From the NCBI GenBank assembly GCA_004151065.3, contig NWUY0300009878.1, positions 22,199-37,416 on the forward strand: a DNA stretch of 15,218 nt. Direction: 5' to 3'. Each line of letters opens with the position of its first letter. Positions within the stretch are counted from its first letter, which is position 1. A program made the position numbers and the translations under genes. Of the stretch, positions 8,838 to 15,218 are shown in pieces. A model generated the notes under the pieces. The model saw only the letters and a program-made list of their open reading frames with translations, made no database searches and was not told the origin of the DNA. This DNA comes from Larix sibirica. Lineage: Eukaryota; Streptophyta; Pinopsida; Pinales; Pinaceae.

Positions 8838-8971
8838 GGCTCCAAGCTAGTTGTCATGCGTCACTAAAATATAAAGGAAACATTTTCGAAGAAAAAAACA
8901 GATTTGGCTCCAAGCTAGTTGTCATGCCTCTCTAAAATATAAAGGAAACATTTTCGAAGAAAAAAACAGAT
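8838..8971. repeat. 68-bp near-perfect tandem duplication
   Basis: Copies at 8838-8905 and 8906-8971 begin GGCTCCAAGCTAGTTGTCAT and end in ACATTTTCGAAGAAAAAAAC. I see two substitutions in the shared core (GCGTCAC against GCCTCTC), so this is one of the youngest duplications in the window. It abuts a small hairpin, AACCAA-AA-TTGGTT, at 8976-8989. Confidence 0.9.
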
Positions 8972-9112
8972 GGTGAACCAAAATTGGTTAACTGATTCAA
9001 TCCAACCGATTCAGCTATCTCAACATTCATGTACATGAATATATTTTTTTAATTAAATTTTCATATTTTATGTATTTTTAGTAAATTAGTTCAAAAACCA
9101 AGTCATCAACAA

Positions 9113-9360
9113 ATTATGATATGAGTTCATTCTAACCTCCATTGATTAGAATTCAAGTCCAATCTAACCCTCAACTTATTCCAGACTGAGTCTGGTTTGA
9201 ACCTTGACAAATTCCAAGTCGAGTTTGATATAATCCTAGTTGATACAAATCTGAGTCCAATTGAACTCCAAGTTGATTCCAATCCAAGTCTAATCTTAAC
9301 CCCAAAAGACTCTGATCTTAGTTTGGTCTAAACATCAACTGATTCCAATTCAAGTCTTAC
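9113..9360. repeat. Second, unrelated 33-bp degenerate array
   Basis: Units start at 9113, 9145, 9178, 9211, 9243, 9276, 9309 and 9342, giving spacings of 32, 33, 33, 32, 33, 33 and 33 bp. An approximate consensus is ATTCCAATTCAAGTC followed by TAATCTAACCCTCAACTG. Unit identity is low, yet the length is very constant. The sequence is not clearly related to the AATAACCCCTATGGTCC family. Confidence 0.75.
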
Positions 9361-9479
9361 TAACCGACATTTTTAAACAATTGGTGGGGCACATGGACAA
9401 CATGTGGAAAGTTGCACATGGGCACAAATGTGCGCATATGCATACATGGAAATGTGTTTTTCACACATACATATGCATC

Positions 9480-9494
9480 TATAAATGGCATGGA
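9480..9494 (+). repeat. Left target-site duplication of SINE
   Basis: TATAAATGGCATGGA matches TATAAATGGTATGGA at 9732-9746 at 14 of 15 positions. It lies exactly at the junction with the tRNA-like head. Confidence 0.9.
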
Positions 9495-9731
9495 GCCCCA
9501 TGGGGTAGCTTAGTTGGTTGGCGCCTCTGGGAACAAGCCGTAACGAGGTCGAGGTCAAGGTCAAGGGTTCAATTCTCTGGGTCCTCCGGGGTTAGGCACC
9601 CAAGTTTGGTGTCAAGGATAGGCTTCGAAATAGACTAACAAGGTGAGGCCCCTTCGGGTGGGCCCCTTGGATTGCTTCCCCGTGGATGTAGCAACTGGAT
9701 CTTGGGTTGTGAACCACATTGAAAAAAAAAA
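9495..9731 (+). mobile_element. tRNA-derived SINE with poly(A) tail
   Basis: The element is 237 bp. Its head carries an exact RNA polymerase III A box, TAGCTTAGTTGG (9506-9517), and a near-perfect B box, GGTTCAATTCT (9566-9576). The boxes start 60 bp apart, wider than in most tRNAs; the hexamer-like run GAGGTC-GAGGTC-AAGGTC-AAGG at 9546-9566 accounts for some of the extra length. The body holds GGCCCCTT twice (9647-9654 and 9661-9668) and ends in a run of ten A (9722-9731). A 15-bp target-site duplication with one mismatch flanks it. SINEs are transcribed by Pol III and mobilised by LINE enzymes. The A box is intact and the flanking repeat well kept, so insertion is fairly recent for this window. 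The family is not identified. Short frames across it (9381-9638, 9373-9564 minus) are not genes. Confidence 0.93.
9506..9576 (+). promoter_or_regulatory. Internal Pol III promoter (A and B boxes)
   Basis: The A box TAGCTTAGTTGG fits the tRNA pattern TRGYNNARNNGG at every fixed position. The B box GGTTCAATTCT fits GGTTCRANNCC except at the last base. The 60-bp spacing is stretched. Confidence 0.8.
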
Positions 9732-9746
9732 TATAAATGGTATGGA
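9732..9746 (+). repeat. Right target-site duplication of SINE
   Basis: TATAAATGGTATGGA directly follows the A tail and matches 9480-9494 with one transition. Confidence 0.9.
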
Positions 9747-9749
9747 TCT

Positions 9750-10385
9750 GTTTAAATTTCGCATTAAAGATAAAGAAGAAGTGAGCGGAAAAATTATTAT
9801 CTTTGGATTGTTGAGTAATTTTTTTTTATCTTGTGAATATGTGGTTAATAGGCTATGCACTAGTTTCTAAGTGATTGAAACTAGTTGTGAAATTATTAAT
9901 TCTTTAAGGGAACATAATATATGCACTATACATTCTATAAACTATAAAATCTTGGTGATGTGCGACAAGGCATACTATATCAACAATTTCAAAAAAATGT
10001 CTATCATAATTTTAAATGTAGATGACCTGAAGGCACTATGAGTGAACAATGAGACAAATCTTACATTTCGGTGCTTAGTATTTATCCCATTTCATGTTCT
10101 ACATCAAGGTTAATTATACTCTAAAGCATATTTTCAATTTAGATGGCTTCTCATTTTTACATTTGGAAAATTGCTTGTAATCAGCCTCATATCCAATCTA
10201 GTTTGAAGTAATTTCATCAGGAGTCAACAAGCAACCAAAAATATCGTAAGTATTAAATCATGAATATAGGAGATAACACTAATAATGTTCCTATTCAATA
10301 ATCAACCATGCTCCTAAGTTGAGTTAATCACTAGTTCAATACAAAATCTAGGAATTTCTACAAATTCAAGTGGCACTAAAATTAC
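9750..10385. other. A/T-rich spacer, nothing recognised
   Basis: Stops are frequent in all six frames and I see no repeat structure or conserved motif. The 75-codon plus frame (9643-9870) and 82-codon minus frame (9612-9860) straddle the SINE tail and are not accepted as genes. Confidence 0.5.
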
Positions 10386-10499
10386 CAAAATGCACATTTG
10401 CATACCATACAAAAGTTGCATTGCCCATTCAACCCAAAAAGAGAGTACATTGAAGTCATCTTCACCAAAATGCTCAACTCACTTTAATTTACAAAGTAG
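10386..10499 (+). pseudogene. Possible Copia RNase H C-terminal relic
   Basis: The plus frame from 10386 reads PKREYIEVIFTKMLNSL and then TAA (10485-10487), with FTK and TAG after it. The order lysine-rich turn, IFTK-type motif, leucine, then phenylalanine about ten residues on is what ends a Copia polyprotein. The preceding 16 codons are open but show only a scatter of histidines where the domain would have its HxD-type block. The segment is short, so chance similarity is a real alternative. If correct, this is a second Copia copy, on the opposite strand to 7252-7709. Confidence 0.35.
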
Positions 10500-10780
10500 T
10501 AAGCATCAACTCACTAAAATTCCTCTCTAAAAATAAATAAGATTTAATTTAGTTACACCAAAATAAAAAGAAAGTATAATCGATCTAGCAATAGTTGACC
10601 CAAAAGTGGATTGAAGATTGTAGGGCATTTGTCCAAAGCCAAACACTCTAATAGAAAAACGCAAATGTGTATCATGATAGCTCTTGATAGTTAAAACAAA
10701 ATCCTGGTCTACCAACAAGAAGAGCCAAAGCACATAAATCCAACCCTAGCCCATAAAGGTGATGATAAAGCCCCACCTAA
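10500..10780. other. Spacer, nothing recognised
   Basis: A 68-codon minus-strand frame (10527-10733) lies here. It has no motif I recognise and uses A/T-rich codons like the surrounding non-coding DNA, so I leave it uncalled. Confidence 0.4.
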
Positions 10781-10915
10781 GGAGAAAACCTCTAGATTGC
10801 ACCGCCTACATATCACTCATTACTAATGTGCAAAAAAGATGGTGAACTTGAGGAGAAAACCTCTAGCTTCACACCCCTACAAATATAGCCCATTACTAAG
10901 GCACCAAAAAGTTAC
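10781..10915. repeat. 71-bp diverged tandem duplication
   Basis: GGAGAAAACCTCTAG at 10781 recurs at 10852. Each is followed by a C-rich block, CATTACTAA and CAAAAAG. Confidence 0.75.
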
Positions 10916-10929
10916 TGAAATAGTAACAA

Positions 10930-11223
10930 GGATGTGAATAATGTAAGATCTTTCGACATGAACAAGTCTCCTATCAGGGAGATAAGAAAGAATAGATTAT
11001 ATTTGACAAACTTAAATGAAAACTCTCAACCAATCACATTGCTACATTAGCTCAAATGTAGAAGGCCTTTAAGCAAATGAATAAATGTGAGACCTTTTCA
11101 ACACAAATAAGTTCCCTATAAGGGAGACAAGAAAGAAAAGATTAGATTTGACAAACAAATGAGAACTCTCAAGTTTCAACCAATCACATTGCTACATTAG
11201 CTCAAATGTAAAAGGCCTTTCTT
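10930..11223. repeat. 144-150-bp tandem duplication
   Basis: Copies lie at about 10930-11073 and 11074-11223. Shared pieces are AATGT(A/G)AGA(T/C)CTTT, GGGAGA(T/C)AAGAAAGAA, TTTGACAAAC, CAACCAATCACATTGCTACA and TTAGCTCAAATGTA with AAGGCCTTT. The offset grows from 144 to 150 through small indels, including AGTTT before CAACC in copy two only. Confidence 0.85.
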
Positions 11224-11782
11224 ATACTCTTAGCGGGTCTCTATCAGAAAGATTACTACAGTAAATCAGAAACACTGTCTACAAAACATCATAACTGACA
11301 GGCTCAAAGCCCAAATAAACAATAACACACAAATGATGAGGTGCTAGTGATCTTAGGCAGTTGGTCTGGTACAAGTGGCTTTATCTTGGACTGCAAATAA
11401 GATATATAGTCAATGTCAACTCTCCAGGAACCTGTCTAGCTGCCTAATTACCTGTACAACGTCACCAATCTGTTTAAACAGGTAGTCAGTACACCCACTG
11501 CACCTTACACATTGTCATATATATTAAATGGATGTGAAACCTGACAAACAATGCACCTTGCTGCACCTCATATTGTGATAATTTGAACAGACCTCACAAC
11601 ACAATGTATGCAGCCACCCATATAACACTTTGAAAGCTTCCAAAGTCAGCAATATATCATACTGAATAGACATGTTAGCTTACAACAACTGTTATCCACT
11701 ATTCCAGATACACCACACTATTTAGTACAGAGAACCAAAAACATCAAAAGTAAGCCTAGACAGGTAAGCTCAGCTCAAGGGG
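11224..11782 (-). other. Low-copy stretch, candidate 3' untranslated region
   Basis: Base composition is more balanced than in the flanks, with few homopolymers, no internal duplication and mixed short words. It lies downstream, on the minus strand, of the exon-like segment ending at 11783, so it could be the 3' untranslated region of that gene. I cannot place a poly(A) signal with confidence. Confidence 0.3.
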
Positions 11783-11951
11783 TTACCAGAACCAGTTGTA
11801 GCGAATGTTCTTGGGCATTTTGGCTAGTACAGTACCAGTAGGTAATCATAACGAATCCCCTCCGGTGAGGTGCACTGGCCTACACTGACAGGTTTACCAG
11901 GGAAGCCATCCTCAAATATGGGAGGCATCCCTTGAGTTTCCTCACTTTTTT
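11783..11951 (-). pseudogene. Terminal exon-like segment of unknown gene, one frameshift
   Basis: Read on the minus strand, a pyrimidine tract ending TTTTCTTTTCCAAG (about 11965-11952) precedes an open stretch that reads GMPPIFEDGFPGKPVSVGQC, then TSPEGIRYDY. At 11841-11842 the frame breaks. In the next frame the sequence continues as PTGTVLAKMPKNIRYNWFW and ends in TAA (11783-11785). The two frames join smoothly if one base is missing near TACCTACTGG. Residue composition (glycine, proline, tryptophan, charged pairs) and the codons look coding, unlike the A/T-rich frames around it. This may be the last exon of a host gene that has acquired a 1-base deletion, a fragment of such a gene moved here, or an assembly error in an intact gene. 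No family recognised. The proposed acceptor uses AAG rather than the more common CAG or TAG. Confidence 0.4.
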
Positions 11952-12289
11952 CTTGGAAAAGAAAAGACTCACTAGGACATGTTCAACCAATGAAACAAAG
12001 TATATTCTGACAACATATATTGCAAAAGAAAACTATACTGCAAAAATGAATGAAAGTTCAACCCACACAACAAGTGATTAAAACATGATGAGCTTTTCAG
12101 AATCTTGACATTTCATTTAGTTACATAATAGACACCGAACACTTTACAGATGAACGCCTGTTAACAAAATCTTTCAAATGGTGCTTTCTAGTATTACTAT
12201 ACAAGTTCTATATACCATCTTTATATTATTTCTTGCTCTTTGAAACTTGGACATCTCCCATATTTCATTTCAATTAATACTTCTCAAGG
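11952..12289. other. Spacer, possible intron of the minus-strand gene
   Basis: A/T-rich with stops in every frame and no repeat structure. If 11783-11951 is a terminal exon, this would be the start of its upstream intron on the minus strand. No donor site or further exon can be assigned. Confidence 0.3.
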
Positions 12290-12390
12290 GAGGCATTTTG
12301 GTGGACATAGTATTCATTTTTAACGAATGGGTTTGAGCCAAGATCGAGGACAACACTGTTTTGAATAATGGAAGGGTTCGTCCCTCAAAA
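12290..12390 (+). pseudogene. Possible end of LTR-retrotransposon pol
   Basis: The run GAGCCAAGATCGAGGACAAC, then ACTGTTTTGAATAATGGAAG and GG (12337-12378), has the layout of the last codons of a plant LTR-element polyprotein: a basic-acidic tail (AKIEDNTVLNNG in one frame) followed by a purine-rich tract like AATGGAAGGG that would prime plus-strand synthesis. No integrase or RNase H residue is visible upstream, and no LTR pair could be found. The call rests on style and is weak. Confidence 0.25.
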
Positions 12391-13346
12391 TGAACCAGCA
12401 GGCTGAAGTTTAGGGTCTGATTCAAGATCAAGGGGATTTAGCAGTCTCATTATGAAAATCTCCCTCGAGTGACAGTCGCAATGATTCCGTATCTATGGTA
12501 ACAGGGAGGAAGTTGCTCCTCATGAGCTCCAAGGAATTGCTGTAGAGCCTCATCATTCTCAGAGCAATTGAAGGGTCTGGATGGCTTACTGACCATGAAG
12601 GTAGGAAAGGTCTTAATCCTATCTATATTGACCAAGCCCAATCGAGACAAAGTCTCTAGTATGGTCTCCTTCTAAAGGAGAACACCCCTCATCAAGGAGG
12701 AGGGAAAAAAGAAACAAGATGAATGGAAGAGTTAAGTGGGCCTATCTTGGAGAGAGTTTAGTTGCAAAAAGGACTCGGGTCCCTTTTAACCATGTAAACT
12801 TCCTTCAAGAAAGAATTTCACCTCTAAAGAGGGTAGATGGGACCACTGTTCCCGGAAGTGAAAATATATCAACAATGTACCAAAAAATCAGCAACTTAAA
12901 AAAAAAGCAAAAATTTGTCAATTTTTTGCCAATCTTTATTCAAAAAGATCCCAACTTTTAATTTCCAAAGCAATATTGAGTTTAATGCCATATAAGATTT
13001 TGGCTACATTGGATGAAACAGCACACATAACATGAAGCTATGGAAAACCAAGAAGAATGTTATGAACAGAGAATGATGAAGCACAACAACTTCAATAAAA
13101 AGTGTTTTTTTCAACCAAATTCATCGGATGATCTATAAGACGCAAAGGGGTTGTTTCAAATTTGTTAAAGCCTTGACAGATCCAAATGAGAGGTTTGAGT
13201 TTAGTGAGAACAAGATTCTGCGCCAAGGATATAAAAATGGCAATGGCAGAATGGATACATGATGACTTGCTTCTCCAAGTGATCAAGGATTTGGACACCA
13301 TATAAAGAGGGGGGTCCTTCTTGATGAGATCTCTTGTCCGGATCAA
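12391..13346. other. Unclassified low-repeat region with short frames
   Basis: Base composition is more even than in the A/T-rich spacers and there is no tandem structure. Short frames exist: minus 12450-12650 (66 codons), plus 12719-12961 (80 codons) and minus 13092-13346 (84 codons). On the plus strand near 13200-13300 one frame reads AMAEWIHDDLLLQVIKDLD, which looks coding in composition. None has a motif I recognise. Old transposon or gene-fragment debris is the likeliest content. Confidence 0.35.
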
Positions 13347-13705
13347 GTAGGTTCATCAAGTCAAAGAAAATTGAAATCCAAATGAACCAGTATAGACCCA
13401 TCTAACTCCGGTTCTAGAAAGATGCCGAGAGGGATCAAATCCCTTGAGGTGCAAACCCCTTTTTTGAGTGAAAAAGTGAAGGAAAGGTTTTATGGCCAAT
13501 TTATTTGTTTGTTATCTCCATATTTGTTTTATTCTATATATATAAGATTGATTTAACCAACGTGACGCTTGCATTCTTATTTTTTATTTTAATTTATTTA
13601 ATTTTTTTATGGCCGACATACAAAAAAAAAAGTTAATTTAATGTTTTGGACAGACGGACACTTTCCCCCATCCAGAATGTAGAAATGCACCTCTCGACGC
13701 AACAA
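13347..13705. repeat. 359-bp repeat, copy 1
   Basis: Begins GTAGG(T/C)CCATCAAGTC-like and includes ATGAACCAGTATAGACCCAT, a hairpin AGGGAT-CAA-ATCCCT (13430-13444), TTATGGCC, ACCAACGTGACGC, and GTTTTGGACAGACGGACACT near the end. It is followed without a gap by copy 2. Confidence 0.88.
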
Positions 13706-14187
13706 GTAGGTCCATCAAGTCAAAAGAAAATTGAAATCCATATGAACCAGTATAGACCCATCTAACTCCGGTTCTACAAAGTGCCAAGAGGGATCAAATC
13801 CCTTAAGGTGCAAACCCCTTTTTTCAGTGAAAAAGTGAAAGAAAGGTTTTATGGCCGATTTATTTTGTTTGTTATCTCCATATTTGTTTTATTTTATTTA
13901 TATAAGATTGATGAAACCAACGTGACGCTTGCATTCTTATTTTTTTCTTTTATTTATTTTATTTTTTTATGGCCGATTTATTTTGTTTGTTATCTCCATA
14001 TTTGTTTTATTTTATTTATATAAGATTGATGAAACCAACGTGACGCACGCATTCTTTTTTTTTTTCTTTTTTTTTTTTTTTAAGGCCGACATACAGAAAA
14101 AAAAAATTAATTTAATTTAATGTTTTGGACAGACGGACACTTTCCCCCCATCCAGGCTGTAGAAATGCGCCTCTCAGCACATTAAGA
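13706..14187. repeat. 359-bp repeat, copy 2, with nested 118-bp duplication
   Basis: This repeats copy 1 in order, including the AGGGAT-CAA-ATCCCT hairpin. It is longer because 13851-13968 (ATGGCCGATTTATTTTGTTT through ACCAACGTGACGC to the T-rich run) is duplicated at 13969-14086. The nested copies are nearly identical apart from the T-run lengths, so the inner event is the younger. Frames at 13781-14023 and 13929-14120 encode a repeated hydrophobic stretch only because of this duplication. Confidence 0.88.
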
Positions 14188-14400
14188 GGAGAAGATGGTT
14201 ATCCAAAGGCACAGGGGTTTGAATGCTCAAGTCTGCAACTATTTTGGGTGCCTCATCTATGAATAGATATGCTTGAGATTGCTCTTCCATTAGTTTTTTT
14301 AATTCTTTTGTTCTTCCTTCCCTTCTTGTCATCTTTGGCATTGGTTTCTTGCATATGCTGGTGACTTATGCTTCTTCAGTTTGGTAAGGAGCAAGGACAA
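14188..14400. other. Spacer, nothing recognised
   Basis: Mixed sequence with a pyrimidine-rich run near 14285-14335. No frame, repeat or motif is evident. Confidence 0.4.
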
Positions 14401-14526
14401 GTGGTGGTTTGAAATGGATTGGAAATGGACTCCCAGCCTGCCAGTAATTCCACGTGCTCACTAGTGGTGGTTTCAACTAGATTGGAAATGGGCTCCAGGC
14501 CTGAAAAGAATTCAATGTGCTCACTA
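14401..14526. repeat. 63-bp tandem duplication
   Basis: Copies at 14401-14463 and 14464-14526 both start GTGGTGGTTT and share ATTGGAAATGG, CTCC, GCCTG, AATTC and GTGCTCACTA. They have equal length, with about a dozen substitutions. A weaker third relative (GGATTGGAAAAAGACTC, then CTGAAAAGCGTGAGCA) is near 14570-14620. Confidence 0.85.
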
Positions 14527-14764
14527 TCAGTCACGACTCACGAGTGCATGGCATCCTGCTGAGATGTAGGGGATTGGAAAAAGACTCTACATGACTGTTC
14601 AGACTGAAAAGCGTGAGCATGAATTTTAGACCGGTACATCCATATCAACCCCACATCTAATAATAAGCACCAAGAGGAATCAAAAGAATTATAATGTAAT
14701 TGTCTAGGTGATCAAAAGATCTGAGGTTAAGATGGATCTATGCTGGTTTATTTTATTGCATAAT

Positions 14765-14934
14765 TTTATAATTATTATGGTCCCTTTTTTAAGGGTTTTT
14801 TATTTTATGGTTGGCTATTTTTTTACTTTTCATTTTCAGGCTTCAATTTTTTTTCAATTTAGTTTATTAACATTACAGACGTGACACATCTACCTGGGCA
14901 GTAGATGCACCTCACTGTTCTCAGTGCAACAAGA
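14765..14934. repeat. Diverged third relative of the 359-bp repeat
   Basis: TTTTATGGTTGGC, a T-rich run, ACGTGACAC and then GATGCACCTC with GCAACAAG occur in the same order as TTTTATGGCCG, T-run, ACGTGACGC and AATGCACCTC with GCAACAAG in 13347-13705. Divergence is high and the middle part is missing. Confidence 0.5.
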
Positions 14935-14956
14935 ACAACCATTACTTTCTCTGTAA

Positions 14957-15023
14957 TCAGAAATAAAATTCTGATATAATTAAAGGAACAAATATAGGAA
15001 TTATTTGTTCTCCATTTAATTAT
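14957..15023. other. Two adjacent inverted repeats (hairpins)
   Basis: ATCAGAA-ATAAAA-TTCTGAT (about 14957-14976) is a perfect 7-bp stem. Directly after it ATAATTAAAGGAACAAAT (14976-14993) pairs imperfectly with ATTTGTTCTCCATTTAATTAT (15003-15023), leaving an unpaired loop of nine bases. The stems are A/T-rich. They could be a small MITE remnant or a chance hairpin. Confidence 0.5.
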
Positions 15024-15218
15024 ATACTTGAAATATTACGAAAACAGTATTATTGATAGAATGAATGAATAGAAATTGCCATAACCCAAATCACAGATCT
15101 CCATTGAAATCTCTATCATGCTATCTTGGCATCATCAACTTTGTAAAATGCTAGTGAAATGTAATCCACAATCCACAAGAAATATGTAATAATCCACAAT
15201 CCACTAAATTGACAACCT
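15024..15218. other. A/T-rich window edge
   Basis: No frame or family is seen. A short direct repeat, AATCCACAATCCAC, occurs at about 15163 and 15191. Confidence 0.4.

Noticed and set aside
8572-8850. 92-codon plus-strand frame
   Set aside because: It crosses the edge of the 222-bp duplication and runs into the 68-bp repeat. No motif and no start context support it.
9495-9576. Functional tRNA gene
   Set aside because: A and B boxes are present, but the spacing is too wide, the arms do not pair as a cloverleaf, and the unit ends in poly(A) with a target-site duplication, so it is a SINE head.
12450-12650. 66-codon minus-strand frame upstream of the exon-like segment, considered as a further exon
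   Set aside because: The composition is plausible, but no splice sites could be paired and no similarity to the 11.8-kb segment's context is visible.
13781-14120. Plus-strand frames encoding a repeated hydrophobic stretch, suggesting a membrane protein
   Set aside because: The repetition is the 118-bp DNA duplication, and the hydrophobicity comes from T-rich sequence. The first copy of the repeat does not keep the frame.
1-15218. CRISPR array, given the many direct repeats
   Set aside because: Repeats are diverged, have no constant repeat alternating with unique spacers, and lie in a eukaryotic setting with a SINE and Copia remnants.
8000-15218. LTR pair with tRNA primer-binding site
   Set aside because: I found no TGGTATCAGAGC-type primer-binding site next to any duplicated block. 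The 359-bp repeats abut each other directly, which LTRs do not.

Overview
The window looks like an intergenic stretch of a large plant nuclear genome. I see no dense open reading frames, no ribosome-binding sites and no operons. I do see a tRNA-derived SINE with a poly(A) tail and target-site duplication, a longer A-tailed retroposon, decayed Copia-type remnants, homopolymer-rich spacers and many direct duplications at different stages of decay. A seed plant fits best. The abundance of old, eroded repeats would suit a gymnosperm-sized genome, but nothing here fixes the lineage.

Layout. 1-120 is a G/C-richer fragment of unknown origin. 121-1860 is an eroded minisatellite with a period of about 33 bp, built on the motif AATAACCCCTATGGTCC. 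1866-2384 is a 258-bp tandem duplication that runs into a long dispersed repeat (2315-3127). A second copy of that repeat lies at 6063-7080, preceded by a scrap of the same minisatellite (about 6005-6062), so minisatellite plus body may be one repeat unit present twice. Between them, 4339-5868 is a compositionally distinct 1.5-kb insertion with a 158-codon open frame, an A-rich tail and a diverged 16-bp flanking duplication. 7252-7709 holds a minus-strand Copia RNase H relic. 7841-8075 carries more of the minisatellite motif in a 104-bp higher-order form. 8181-8971 has two tandem duplications. 9113-9360 is a second, unrelated 33-bp array. 9495-9731 is the SINE. 10386-10499 may be another Copia C-terminal relic. 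10781-11223 has two tandem duplications. 11783-11951 (minus strand) looks like a terminal exon or its pseudogene with one frameshift. 12290-12390 may be the end of a decayed LTR-element pol region. 13347-14187 is a nested tandem duplication (359 bp, with a 118-bp duplication inside the second copy), and a diverged third relative lies near 14765-14934.

No set of genes working together is visible. The coding candidates are the 158-codon frame in the 4339-5868 insertion, a short hydrophobic frame upstream of it, and the minus-strand exon-like segment near 11.8-11.95 kb. The main biology is repeat birth and decay: retroposition, minisatellite growth, and repeated segmental tandem duplication with periods from 52 to 359 bp.
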